Assembly: GCF_000828055.2 (NCBI RefSeq)
Contig: NZ_CP010523.2
Location: forward strand, 4,340,001-4,404,000
Length of the DNA stretch: 64,000 nt
Source of the DNA: Klebsiella variicola
GTDB lineage: Bacteria > Pseudomonadota > Gammaproteobacteria > Enterobacterales > Enterobacteriaceae
Reading direction: 5' to 3'
Part shown: positions 18,118 through 26,738 of the stretch, one piece after another
Position numbering within the stretch: position 1 is the stretch's first letter
Layout: each line of letters opens with the position of its first letter
Translations under genes and position numbers: made by a program
Notes under the pieces: model-generated
Database searches by the model: none
The model's input: the letters and a program-made list of their open reading frames with translations, nothing else
What the model was told of the DNA's origin: nothing

Positions 18118-19166
18118 TGCTCAACGCGACGACGACCGCCGGGGCGCAGCTGCGCAACCTGGCCATTATTGTCATCTGTATCGCGCTGCTGGCCGGAATC
18201 AACGTGGTTTTCAATGACTACATTGTTCGTGTCATCAGCACCATTTTTATCTTTATGATCCTTGCGGTCAGCTACAACCTGATCAACGGCGTGACCGGCC
18301 AGCTGTCGCTGGAGCCGAACGGCTTCGTGGCGGTGGGCGCCTACGTCACCGCCCTGCTGATCCTCTCCAGCGACAGCAAGGTAGACATGTTTGAAATGGC
18401 CGCCCCCAGCCCGTGGATCCTCAGCCTGCACGCAGGCTTCCTCCCTGCCCTGCTGATAAGCGGCCTGTGCGCGGCGGCGCTGGCGGTGTGCCTCGCCGTG
18501 CCGGTCTTCCGGGTGCGTGGCGACTACCTGGCCATTGTCACCCTCGGCTTTGGGTTTATCATCAAGATCCTCGCTATTAACAATCCGCAAATCACCAACG
18601 GCGCCATCGGGCTGAACGATATTCCGCAGCAGCCGCATCTCCTGTTCTGGTGCGGGCTGTTCGCCCTGCTGGCCACCGGCATGATCCTTCAGCTGGTGTG
18701 GTCGAAGTATGGCCGGATGATGAAAGCCATTCGCGACGATGAAGATGCGGCGATCGCCATGGGGGTCAACACCTTCCGCATCAAAACCTGCGCCTTCGCC
18801 ACCAGCGCCTTCTTCGAAGGGATCGGCGGTGGTCTGCTGGCTTCGCTGCTGACCACCATTTCCCCGGGGCTGTTCGACTTTATGCTCACCTTCCAGCTGC
18901 TGATTATTATCGTCCTCGGCGGACTCGGCAGCACCACCGGCGCCCTGCTCGGCACCGTACTGGTGGTCGGCAGCGGCGAATGGCTGCGCTTCCTCGACCA
19001 GCCGCTGCAGTTTTTCGGCCACGATCTTGGCGCCTATCCGGGCCTGCGAATGGTGGTTTTCTCCCTGCTGTTGCTGATCATCATGCTTTTCGCCCGCGAA
19101 GGGCTGTTGGGGAAAAAAGAGATTTGGCAGATGGGAAGAAGGAACAGCAGCTATGGCGGAAAATAA
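18117..19166 (+). CDS. LIV-type ABC transporter permease (LivM-like)
   Basis: 349 residues, about ten hydrophobic segments. LivM-family permease with the GVTGQLSLEPNGFVAVGAY block (residues ~57-75; usual form GQLSLGHAGF) and the AIRDDEDAAIAMGVNTFRIKT cytoplasmic loop that contacts the ATPases. It is the second membrane subunit of this importer. Overlaps the LivH-like gene by 1 bp and the LivG-like gene by 14 bp, so expression is probably coupled. Confidence 0.9.
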   Translation: MLNATTTAGAQLRNLAIIVICIALLAGINVVFNDYIVRVISTIFIFMILAVSYNLINGVTGQLSLEPNGFVAVGAYVTALLILSSDSKVDMFEMAAPSPWILSLHAGFLPALLISGLCAAALAVCLAVPVFRVRGDYLAIVTLGFGFIIKILAINNPQITNGAIGLNDIPQQPHLLFWCGLFALLATGMILQLVWSKYGRMMKAIRDDEDAAIAMGVNTFRIKTCAFATSAFFEGIGGGLLASLLTTISPGLFDFMLTFQLLIIIVLGGLGSTTGALLGTVLVVGSGEWLRFLDQPLQFFGHDLGAYPGLRMVVFSLLLLIIMLFAREGLLGKKEIWQMGRRNSSYGGK

Positions 19167-19935
19167 CGTTATCCTGCAGGTGCAGGACGTCACCATGCAG
19201 TTTGGCGGCCTGCGGGCCATCGACAACGTCAGCTTCCATGTTGATGAAGCGGAGATCTTTGGCCTTATCGGCCCTAACGGTGCGGGCAAGACCACCCTGT
19301 TTAACGTCATCACCGCCAACTATAAACCCACCAGCGGCAACGTCACCCTGGCGGGTACGTCGCTGAAGGGGCTGAAGCCCAACCAGGTGGTGAACGCCGG
19401 GATCGCCCGTACCTTCCAGAATATCCGTCTGTTTAACTCCATGACGGTGCTGGAGAACGTGATGGTCGGGCTCGACCGCGCCAGCCGCTACTCGCTGCTG
19501 GAGGCAGCTCTGCATATTGGCCGCTACTTTCCGGCCGAGCGGGCGGCGAAGGCCAAAGCCATGGCCATCCTGGAGGACATCGGCATCGCCCACTTCGCGC
19601 ATATGCAGGCCACAAATCTGAGCTATGGCAACCAGCGCAAAGTGGAGATCGCCCGCGCGCTGGCCACCGCGCCGAAGCTGCTGCTGCTCGATGAGCCGGC
19701 CGCCGGGATGAACCCGAAGGAAACCGAGGACCTGGCGGAGCTTATCTTCCGCATGCGACATGACTATCAGCTCAGCGTCCTGCTGATTGAGCACGATATG
19801 CCCTTCGTCAATCGCCTGTGCGAGCGGGTGATGGTGCTGGAGTATGGTAAGCCGCTGTTCAGCGGCCTGATGGCCGAGGCGATCCAGCATCCTGACGTCA
19901 TTTCCGCTTATCTGGGAGAAGCCAATTATGCTTAA
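19153..19935 (+). CDS. LIV-type ABC transporter ATP-binding protein (LivG-like)
   Basis: 260 residues. ABC ATPase with Walker A GPNGAGKTT (residues ~37-45), a LivG/F-type signature LSYGNQRKVEIARAL, Walker B LLLLDEPAAGMNPKE and the switch histidine in LLIEHDM. Forms a heterodimer with the LivF-like ATPase encoded next, overlapping it by 8 bp. Confidence 0.92.
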   Translation: MAENNVILQVQDVTMQFGGLRAIDNVSFHVDEAEIFGLIGPNGAGKTTLFNVITANYKPTSGNVTLAGTSLKGLKPNQVVNAGIARTFQNIRLFNSMTVLENVMVGLDRASRYSLLEAALHIGRYFPAERAAKAKAMAILEDIGIAHFAHMQATNLSYGNQRKVEIARALATAPKLLLLDEPAAGMNPKETEDLAELIFRMRHDYQLSVLLIEHDMPFVNRLCERVMVLEYGKPLFSGLMAEAIQHPDVISAYLGEANYA

Positions 19936-20623
19936 CGCCCGGGAACTGAAGGTCTTTTACGGCGTGATCCAGGGGTTGAAAGGTGTTGATATCGACGTCT
20001 ATGACCGGGAGATCGTCACCCTGATCGGCAGCAATGGCGCCGGTAAAACCTCCACCCTCAACGGGATCGTCAACCTGGTGCGCTCCAGCGGGCGCGTCAG
20101 CTTCCTCAACGACGATATCTCACGCAGCCAGACCCACCAGATTGTACGCCGCGGGCTGGCGCTGGTGCCGGAGGGACGTCGGGTCTTTACCAACCTGACT
20201 ATCGAAGAGAACCTGCGCATGGGCGCTTACAATAATCTCGCCGGCTACACCCGCCTGCGCGATCGCATGTACGCCCTCTTTCCTCGGCTCAAGGAACGGC
20301 GCCATCAGATGGCGGGCACCATGAGCGGCGGCGAGCAGCAGATGCTGGCCATCGCCCGGGCGCTGATGAGCGAGCCGGTGTTATTGATGCTGGATGAACC
20401 GAGCCTCGGGCTGGCGCCGAAAATTGTCGGCGAGCTGTTCGGCATCATTAAGCAACTGCGCGAAGAGAATATGACGGTGCTGCTGGTGGAGCAGAATGCG
20501 ACGGCAGCACTGGCTATCGCCGATCGGGCGTATGTCCTGGAGAATGGCCGGATCACCTTGTCAGGCGCGGCGCGGGAGATGCTGACTAACCCGGAAATTA
20601 AGCGGATGTATCTGGGGGGATAA
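19928..20623 (+). CDS. LIV-type ABC transporter ATP-binding protein (LivF-like)
   Basis: 231 residues. ABC ATPase with Walker A GSNGAGKTS, signature MSGGEQQMLAIARAL, Walker B LLMLDEPSLGLAP and switch histidine region VLLVEQNA (Gln in place of His, normal for LivF). Last gene of the five-gene importer. A nested hairpin follows 12 bp after the stop. Confidence 0.92.
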   Translation: MLNARELKVFYGVIQGLKGVDIDVYDREIVTLIGSNGAGKTSTLNGIVNLVRSSGRVSFLNDDISRSQTHQIVRRGLALVPEGRRVFTNLTIEENLRMGAYNNLAGYTRLRDRMYALFPRLKERRHQMAGTMSGGEQQMLAIARALMSEPVLLMLDEPSLGLAPKIVGELFGIIKQLREENMTVLLVEQNATAALAIADRAYVLENGRITLSGAAREMLTNPEIKRMYLGG

Positions 20624-20634
20624 GCGTGGTCAAA

Positions 20635-20684
20635 ACTGCCTGGGCTGCGGCGGCGCATCCTGTGTTGCCGCAACCTCAGGCAGT
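20635..20684 (+). terminator. hairpin downstream of the LIV-type operon
   Basis: ACTGCCTG (20635-20642) pairs with CAGGCAGT (20677-20684), enclosing an inner TGCGGC/GCCGCA stem. It probably ends the LIV-type transcript. Confidence 0.65.
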
Positions 20685-20739
20685 CTCTTGCTACACAAAG
20701 CACACCTCGTTCCAGTAGGCTTCTCGCGTCCTGCGTCGC

Positions 20740-20916
20740 TCAGTATGTCTTATCATGACGGAACCACCGGGTTTCCACGTTGCCAATGTCCACGCCGTAG
20801 AGGCTGGCCACCGGCAGTATCGCCTCCATGACGCGCTGGGTATCCTGCTGTCCGGCTTCACCGTTGGACAAAAAAGCCAGCCAGCCCGTTAATCGTTGCC
20901 ACAATGCCACTTTCAT
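20740..20916 (-). CDS. small hypothetical protein, 58 residues
   Basis: Short reading frame (MKVALWQRLTGWLAFLSNG ... RWFRHDKTY) preceded on its strand by AGAGGAGAAA five or so bases before the ATG, a very good ribosome binding site. Composition is amphipathic with several tryptophans and no membrane helix. I do not recognise a family. It sits alone in the 731-bp gap between two ABC-transporter operons and reads against both. It could be a real small protein or the remnant of a longer gene; the binding site is the main argument for translation. Confidence 0.45.
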   Translation of the reverse strand: MKVALWQRLTGWLAFLSNGEAGQQDTQRVMEAILPVASLYGVDIGNVETRWFRHDKTY

Positions 20917-21030
20917 TTTCTCCTCTGTCGGGAAGCGAATCGCCTGGGTCTATTTCAACCACAGTTGGCCGGGCGCGGGAAATATTAATTCCGAATTTGC
21001 AATCCTGGCTGGCGCATATTACGCCCGCTC

Positions 21031-21197
21031 CTATCCCCTCACCCTAACCCTCTCCCTGAGGGAGAGGGAACCGCCCGGCAATCGTTACAGCCCCGGTATA
21101 CACCGCGGGGCTAACGCCCATGCGCACGATGAACGGAAAATTACCCCTATCCCCTCTCCCTCTCTCCGGAGGGAGTGAGGGCCGCCCGGCAATCGTT
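21031..21197. repeat. two tandem copies of an intergenic hairpin repeat
   Basis: Copy 1 (21031-21087) and copy 2 (21147-21197) both run CTATCCCCTC ... GAGGG ... CCGCCCGGCAATCGTT. Each contains a CCCTCTCCC/GGGAGAGGG-type stem, perfect in copy 1 at 21048-21068. They lie upstream of the polar amino-acid transporter and may end up in its leader RNA. Confidence 0.75.
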
Positions 21198-21354
21198 GCC
21201 GCGCCGGTAAAACGCCAGCGGCGCATAAAGAATACCCACAGGTTTGTTAAGTTCTTTTTCGTTATAGATAAGAATTTTTTCTTCTTTGCCGCCGACGGGG
21301 AATTTGTGGGAGCGTGATGTCCACAAAACAAAACAGGGATTCAGGGGAAAAAAC

Positions 21355-22164
21355 ATGCGCAATAAAACCACAAAAATTGCACTGGCGCTGGGTATGCTGC
21401 TGCTCGCGTCTCAGGCACAGGCAGACCAGCTGGCTGACATCAAAGCCGCCGGCGTCGTGAAAGTCGCCACCTTCGACGCCAACCCGCCGTTCGGCTCCGT
21501 GGATGCCAAAACCCACCATATCGTCGGCTACGATGTCGACTTTGCCCAGGCGCTGGCGAAAGCGCTCGGCGTCAAACTCGAGCTGGTGGCCACCAACCCG
21601 GCCAACCGTATTCCGCTGCTGCAGTCCGGCAAAGCCGACCTGATCGTCGCCGACATTACCATCACCCCGGAGCGGGCCCAGGTTATTGATTTCTCAACGC
21701 CGTATTTCGTCACCGGCCAGCAGTTCCTCGTGCCTGCCGGCTCTCCGGATAAGCTTGATGAGTACAGCAAAGCGCGCATCGGCGCGGTGAAAGGCACCAC
21801 CGGCGAACAGGCCCTGCACCAGCGTTTCCCGCAGGCTCGCGTCCTCTCCTATGACGATATTCCGCTGGCCCTGACCGCCCTGCGCAACGGCAACGTCCAG
21901 GCCATCACCCAGGACAGCACCATCCTCGCCGGTCTGCTGGCGGAAGCGCCGGATAAAGCCAAGTTTAAAATTCTGCCCGACCTGCTCAGCAAAGAAGAGA
22001 TTGGCGTGGGCGTGAAGAAAGGCGAACCGGCCCTGTTGAAAGCCGTTAACGATGAGCTGGTGAAGCTGGAGAAAACCGGCGAAGCCGCGAAAATCTATGA
22101 TGTCTGGTTTGGACCTGCCACTAAAACGCCGCAGCCGCGCGCCTTTACCATAGAAGCGAAATAA
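21355..22164 (+). CDS. polar amino-acid ABC transporter substrate-binding protein
   Basis: 269 residues. Family 3 solute-binding protein (glutamate/glutamine/histidine/arginine group). The signal peptide MRNKTTKIAL to ASQAQA (1-22) sets the start at the ATG at 21355 rather than an upstream in-frame ATG at 21286, and AGGGGA lies upstream. Mature features are VGYDVDFAQALAKALG, the ligand-carboxylate region NRIPLLQSGKADLIVADITITPER (split around residue 85-108) and the hinge-side block GAVKGTTGEQ. Substrate specificity cannot be assigned. First of four genes for a complete importer. Confidence 0.9.
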   Translation: MRNKTTKIALALGMLLLASQAQADQLADIKAAGVVKVATFDANPPFGSVDAKTHHIVGYDVDFAQALAKALGVKLELVATNPANRIPLLQSGKADLIVADITITPERAQVIDFSTPYFVTGQQFLVPAGSPDKLDEYSKARIGAVKGTTGEQALHQRFPQARVLSYDDIPLALTALRNGNVQAITQDSTILAGLLAEAPDKAKFKILPDLLSKEEIGVGVKKGEPALLKAVNDELVKLEKTGEAAKIYDVWFGPATKTPQPRAFTIEAK

Positions 22165-22165
22165 T

Positions 22166-22984
22166 ATGTTCTCGGGTTTACTCTCCCACTCCGCGGCCCC
22201 GGCCGCGGATTTTTCACGTCTGCAGCGCGCCAGCATTACGTTCCGTGATGTGGCCAAGCGCTACGGCGATCATCAGGTGCTAAACGCCATCAACCTGCAG
22301 GTCGAGCCCGGCGAAGTGGTGGCGATCCTCGGCCCTTCCGGTTCGGGAAAATCGACGCTGATCCGCTTGATCAACCAGCTCGAATCCTTAAGCGGCGGCG
22401 AGATCCTGATCGACGATAAACCGACCAGCCGGCTGAGCGGCAGCGCCTTGCGCCAGCTGCGCAGCCGCGTCGGCTTTGTCTTCCAGCAGTTCAACCTTTA
22501 CGCCCACCTGACGGCGCAGGAGAACATCACGCTGGCGCTGGAGCGCGTTCACGGCTGGGGGAAAAGCGCGGCTCAGGAGCGGGCGCTGGCGCTGCTGCGC
22601 CAGGTCGGACTGGAAGAAAAAGCGCAGCAGATGCCGGCGCAGCTCTCCGGCGGCCAGCAGCAGCGAGTGGCGATCGCCCGCGCCCTGGCCTCCTCGCCGC
22701 AGATTATCCTGTTCGATGAGCCCACCTCGGCGCTCGACCCGGAGATGATCGGCGAAGTGCTGCAGGTGATGAAAACCCTCGCCCACAGCGGGATCACCAT
22801 GCTGGTGGTGACCCATGAGATGCAGTTTGCCCGCGAAATTGCCGACCGGGTGGTGTTTATCGACGGCGGCGACATTCTCGAGGTCGCCCCGCCGGCTGAG
22901 TTTTTCGCCCATCCGCAGCATGCCCGCGCACGGCGTTTTCTGCAGAAGGTGCTGGATCCGCTGCACCAGGAGAGCCTCGAGTGA
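22166..22984 (+). CDS. polar amino-acid ABC transporter ATP-binding protein
   Basis: 272 residues. GlnQ/HisP-type ATPase: Walker A GPSGSGKST (residues ~52-60), Q-loop FQQFNLYAHLTAQEN, signature LSGGQQQRVAIARAL, Walker B ILFDEPTSALDPE, switch MLVVTHEMQFA. The ATG comes 2 bp after the previous stop. The N-terminus carries about 25 residues (FSGLLSHSAAPAADFSRLQRA) beyond the usual GlnQ start, so a later start is possible. The end overlaps the next gene by 4 bp. Confidence 0.92.
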   Translation: MFSGLLSHSAAPAADFSRLQRASITFRDVAKRYGDHQVLNAINLQVEPGEVVAILGPSGSGKSTLIRLINQLESLSGGEILIDDKPTSRLSGSALRQLRSRVGFVFQQFNLYAHLTAQENITLALERVHGWGKSAAQERALALLRQVGLEEKAQQMPAQLSGGQQQRVAIARALASSPQIILFDEPTSALDPEMIGEVLQVMKTLAHSGITMLVVTHEMQFAREIADRVVFIDGGDILEVAPPAEFFAHPQHARARRFLQKVLDPLHQESLE

Positions 22985-23733
22985 CGCCGATGCTTGACTG
23001 GCACGGCGTCCTGAGCGGGCAGCCGTTGCAATGGATTATCTCTGGTTTTCTCACCACCGTCTGGGTCAGCGTCGCCGGGATCCTGCTCGCCACCCTGCTG
23101 GCGGTCCTGCTGCTGGCCCTGCGCCTCGGCGGCGGCCGCGCGGGGCGCGGACTGGTGGCCGCGTGGGTCTCGTTGTTTCGCAACACCCCGCTGCTGGTCC
23201 AGCTGCTGTTCTGGTACTTTGCCGCCTGGAACCTGCTGCCGCTGGCGGTGAAGGAGGTGGTGAACGACGAACACGCCTGGTCCATTTTGCCGGGTAACGT
23301 CTGGTGGCTGACACCGGAGTTCCTCTGCTCAATGTGGGGGCTGGGGGTCTTTACCTCCGCCTTTCTGGTGGAAGAGATCGCCTCCGGACTGCGCGCCGTC
23401 AGCCACGGGCAGCGGGAAGCCGCGCTGTCGCAGGGCTTTACGCCGTGGCAGGAGCTGCGCTTTATCCTCCTGCCGCAGGGGCTGGCCAACGCCTGGCAGC
23501 CGATTGTCGGCCAGTATCTTAACCTGATGAAACTCTCATCGCTGGCCAGCGGCATCGGCTTTGCGGAACTGACCTATCAGGTACGACAGATTGAGAGCTA
23601 TAACGCGCACGCCCTGGAGGCGTTTGCCGTCGGTACCGCGCTGTACCTGGCGCTGGGGGTGGCGATGGGCGTGGCGCTAACGCGTCTCGGCCCGGGAAGA
23701 AAACTGCAACGGAGCGCCCAACATGAACGCTAA
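22981..23733 (+). CDS. polar amino-acid ABC transporter permease
   Basis: 250 residues starting at a GTG that overlaps the ATPase stop by 4 bp. HisM/GltJ-type permease with about five helices, the SLFRNTPLLVQLLFWYF block (residues ~61-77) and the EAA loop SHGQREAALSQGFTPWQ plus FILLPQG. Paired with the second permease, whose start overlaps by 11 bp. Confidence 0.91.
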   Translation: MTPMLDWHGVLSGQPLQWIISGFLTTVWVSVAGILLATLLAVLLLALRLGGGRAGRGLVAAWVSLFRNTPLLVQLLFWYFAAWNLLPLAVKEVVNDEHAWSILPGNVWWLTPEFLCSMWGLGVFTSAFLVEEIASGLRAVSHGQREAALSQGFTPWQELRFILLPQGLANAWQPIVGQYLNLMKLSSLASGIGFAELTYQVRQIESYNAHALEAFAVGTALYLALGVAMGVALTRLGPGRKLQRSAQHER

Positions 23734-24412
23734 TCTGGCGGTGATCGCCGATAACCTCGATTACCTGCTGTGGGGCCGACTGGCGGAGGGCCAGCCCGGC
23801 GGCGTGGCGCTGACCCTGCTGATGGCCATCGGCGCCACCCTGCTGGCGCTGCCGGGAGGCATTGCGCTGGCGGGCCTGGCCTGGCGCTACGGCGGGCTGG
23901 TGCGGCGTCTGCTGTTTCTGTGGGCGGAAATTATTCGCGGCATCCCGCTGATATTTGTCATCTTCTGGCTGTGGTATCTGCTGCCGATGCTGACCGGCGG
24001 CGATCTGCCCGGCGCGGTAACCGTGACCCTGGCGCTGGCGTGGTTTACCGCCGCCTCGGTGATGCACTCGGTGCTGGCCGGGCTGCAGTCGCTGCCGAAA
24101 GGACAGTATGAGGCGGCGCTGACCCAGGGGTTCGCCCCCGGGCAAACGCTGCGCCTGGTGCTGCTCCCGCAGGCGCTGCGCAATGTTCAGCCCTCGCTGG
24201 TGGGGATCTTTATCGGCCTGCTGAAAGACACGTCGCTGGCGTTTATCGTCAACGTCCCGGAGCTGACCACCGTGGCCGGCCAGGTCAACAACCGGGTGCA
24301 GATCTATCCCCTGGCGATCTTCGTCTTCACCGGCGCGGTGTACTACCTGCTGTGCTGCGGTCTGAGCCTGCTGGCCAGCCGGCGTTTTACCCGCCGCGCG
24401 ACCGCCGGATAA
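23723..24412 (+). CDS. polar amino-acid ABC transporter permease, second subunit
   Basis: 229 residues. HisQ/GltK-type permease: EIIRGIPLIFVIFWLWYL (residues ~71-88) is the family's RG[TI]P block, and LPKGQYEAALTQGFAPGQ with VLLPQALRNVQPS is the ATPase-contact loop. It completes a four-gene importer. The stop lies only 3 bp from the stop of convergent ecpE, leaving no room for a separate terminator. Confidence 0.91.
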   Translation: MNANLAVIADNLDYLLWGRLAEGQPGGVALTLLMAIGATLLALPGGIALAGLAWRYGGLVRRLLFLWAEIIRGIPLIFVIFWLWYLLPMLTGGDLPGAVTVTLALAWFTAASVMHSVLAGLQSLPKGQYEAALTQGFAPGQTLRLVLLPQALRNVQPSLVGIFIGLLKDTSLAFIVNVPELTTVAGQVNNRVQIYPLAIFVFTGAVYYLLCCGLSLLASRRFTRRATAG

Positions 24413-24415
24413 GGC

Positions 24416-25126
24416 TCACTCCGCGGGACGGGGCTTCACCGGGCAGGTATCGCTGATCTTAATAAATTTGTCGTTATAAACCAGATAGTGGTTCCCCGGC
24501 TGGCGCAACGCCGGCTGGCGAACCACGTCGCCAGGACGCAGATACCACGCGTCCCCCTCCTCTTCGGTCGAATCGCATCCGGGTTTAATCAGCAGCTTGA
24601 ACCAGGTATTGCCGGTGTTGCTCACCGTCCCGGCCACCTTATCGAAAGACCATTTAAACTGCACCTCGCGTGGGCGCACCACCAGAATGGTATCCATCAC
24701 CACCACCGGCTCCATGCTGACCTCGCCGCCGGTCGGGCTGCGCCTCGTCAGGTTGCGGGTGGGGATTTCGCGAAACGAGACCCGATAGTAGCGCTCGCGG
24801 TTATCCCGCGGGCCATGATAGTAAAATTTAAAATACTCGCTCTCACCTGCCTGCAGCACCAGCTGGCGGGGGGCAAACAGCAGTTCGCCATCCACCGGCC
24901 GGGAGCGGACTTCGCTGCCGCCCGGGCGATCGATGGCGCTGACGGCGATGCGGTACAGCCGCGCGCTTTTATTGTTGTTGACCACCCGTTTGCTGGCGAA
25001 ATCCGCTTCGGCCGGCAGGGAAAAGGTCAGGTTGCCGACCGAGATCGCCTGAGCCAGCGGCGCTGCCAGCAGGCAGCCCACCGTCAGCAGGGCCTTAGTT
25101 AATGTTGCGCCACGTCGCCTGGACAT
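24416..25126 (-). CDS. ecpE: ECP pilus chaperone EcpE
   Basis: 236 residues with the start chosen at the ATG giving [11 protein letters not shown], which matches E. coli EcpE in length and N-terminus (an ATG ten codons upstream is open but unconserved). Periplasmic pilus chaperone with a signal peptide ending near APLAQA. The [20 protein letters not shown] segment is shared with EcpB. It helps fold and deliver Ecp subunits to the EcpC usher. Last gene of ecpRABCDE; overlaps ecpD by 32 bp and converges on an ABC-transporter operon 3 bp away. Confidence 0.95.
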   Translation of the reverse strand: MSRRRGATLTKALLTVGCLLAAPLAQAISVGNLTFSLPAEADFASKRVVNNNKSARLYRIAVSAIDRPGGSEVRSRPVDGELLFAPRQLVLQAGESEYFKFYYHGPRDNRERYYRVSFREIPTRNLTRRSPTGGEVSMEPVVVMDTILVVRPREVQFKWSFDKVAGTVSNTGNTWFKLLIKPGCDSTEEEGDAWYLRPGDVVRQPALRQPGNHYLVYNDKFIKISDTCPVKPRPAE

Positions 25127-26738
25127 GAATCTCTCCTGAAGCGCTGACTTCGCCAAACCAGCCGTTATCGTCTACCGTCCGCAGCGAAATGGCGTTATCC
25201 ATCGGAATCGAAAATTTCACCGTGGTCTTATCCATCTGCCCCACTTCGCCGGAGATATCGGTCCATGGCGTGGTCAGCCACAGCGCATCGGTCATATCCC
25301 GCCAGCTGTCATCGCACCCGGCATCGTAGGTCTGCGTCGTGCCGCTGCGGGTGATAAAAGAGAGCGTCGCCGGGAACGGCACTTTCGCCGTACCGTCATC
25401 AGAGCTGAAGAGACAGTAGGAACGCCCGCCAATCACCTGCGCCGGTCCGGTCACCTTGATCAGCACTTCATCGGCGGCCGTTTTACCGCTGGTGGTGACG
25501 ATGTAGCCGAAATCGAGCGCCGGTTCGCCGCTGCCGACATATCCCTCGCGCGACGGCGCCGAGGTATATTCGTCGGAGATAATGCTGATGCTGAAATCAC
25601 GGGGCTTGATAATCAGCGTGTTGGAGGTGGAAAACTCATACCAGCCTGACTCCGGCGAGGTGGTGTTCTGAAAGCGAAAGTTGAACAGATCCTTGGTGTT
25701 GATATCGCTGATCCCGAGATTCACCATCTGCTTAAAGAAGTTGCTGGAGAAGAAAACATAGATCGAGTCTGAGCTCTTCATCTCGTTGAAAGTGTAGTAA
25801 TAAGCGGTATTGCTCACCGGCTTCCAGGAGCTGCCGTTGAGGCTGAACTGCATATCGTACGCCCCGACGGCCGAGGCCAGCGACGAGTTGGCGATCGCCG
25901 GGAAAATATGGATCGAGGTGTTGCTTAAGCCGTTGGTCTGCAAGGTATAGTTGACCATCTTACAGCTTAATCCTGCGCGGCTGCCGATGGTCTGCGTCTG
26001 GCAGTCGGCGTTCCCTTCTCCCAGGGTCGGCACGCCGTCGCTGTTGATAAACACCTCCGCCAGCGAGTGGGTATTAATCAACCGCAGGTTCGCGGCTTTG
26101 GTGTGGGTGACGTTGCGCACATACCAGTTACCGGAGGCCTGATCCTTACAGCGCGCACCGCTGCTGGCATCGTAGTTCACCGAGGTCTGACAGGCATTGA
26201 TGGTCATCGTAAAGCTGCCGCCGACCGGCATCTGCTGCAAATATTGATAAAACGCGTCCGACATCATGCCGTGCATCCACTTCGCGCCGCCGCTGGTCAC
26301 CGTCGCGCCATAAAACCCGCTGGCGTCGGTGGTTTGCGGCAGGATCAGGCTGGTGGCCATATCGCACCCGGCGTACCAGTTGATGCAGCGCAGGCCGGTT
26401 AAGGGGTGCGAAACCGGCGAGTTTTCCAGCCACATATCAAACTTCCAGTTGGCATTGAGCCCGGTGTTGTAGCCGTTATCGATATAACCGAGACTCTGCT
26501 GATAAATGGTGCCGGAGCCGGTGTATTTTAAGCCGGTCCAGCGGTTAGCGCCGGTCATACGCGGATCCAGCGCCCCGCCGGGGGTGACGAAAAAGTTGTC
26601 GTCGGAGTTGTTTTCAACAAACACAAACTCGCGCGCCGGCGCATCCGACCAGGTGGTCTTGGTCACCGCCGCCCTGAGCGCGGCTGCCGGCAAGAGCAGC
26701 GCGAGGATCGCCAGCGCCATCAGTGCATTAACTTTCAT
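25095..26738 (-). CDS. ecpD: ECP pilus tip adhesin EcpD
   Basis: 547 residues from the ATG at 26738 ([12 protein letters not shown]), the E. coli length; a longer open frame upstream overlaps ecpC and lacks similarity. The signal peptide ends near ALRA. EcpD is the polymerisable tip subunit of the E. coli common pilus, which binds host cells. The protein is large and beta-rich with paired cysteines (for example CINWYAGCD) and a C-terminal pilin-like domain. The start overlaps the 3' end of ecpC by 11 bp. Confidence 0.95.
   Translation of the reverse strand: MKVNALMALAILALLLPAAALRAAVTKTTWSDAPAREFVFVENNSDDNFFVTPGGALDPRMTGANRWTGLKYTGSGTIYQQSLGYIDNGYNTGLNANWKFDMWLENSPVSHPLTGLRCINWYAGCDMATSLILPQTTDASGFYGATVTSGGAKWMHGMMSDAFYQYLQQMPVGGSFTMTINACQTSVNYDASSGARCKDQASGNWYVRNVTHTKAANLRLINTHSLAEVFINSDGVPTLGEGNADCQTQTIGSRAGLSCKMVNYTLQTNGLSNTSIHIFPAIANSSLASAVGAYDMQFSLNGSSWKPVSNTAYYYTFNEMKSSDSIYVFFSSNFFKQMVNLGISDINTKDLFNFRFQNTTSPESGWYEFSTSNTLIIKPRDFSISIISDEYTSAPSREGYVGSGEPALDFGYIVTTSGKTAADEVLIKVTGPAQVIGGRSYCLFSSDDGTAKVPFPATLSFITRSGTTQTYDAGCDDSWRDMTDALWLTTPWTDISGEVGQMDKTTVKFSIPMDNAISLRTVDDNGWFGEVSASGEIHVQATWRNIN

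Noticed and set aside
18018..19319. 433-codon minus-strand open frame
   Set aside because: Shadow of the LivM-like and LivG-like genes; runs across three real genes.
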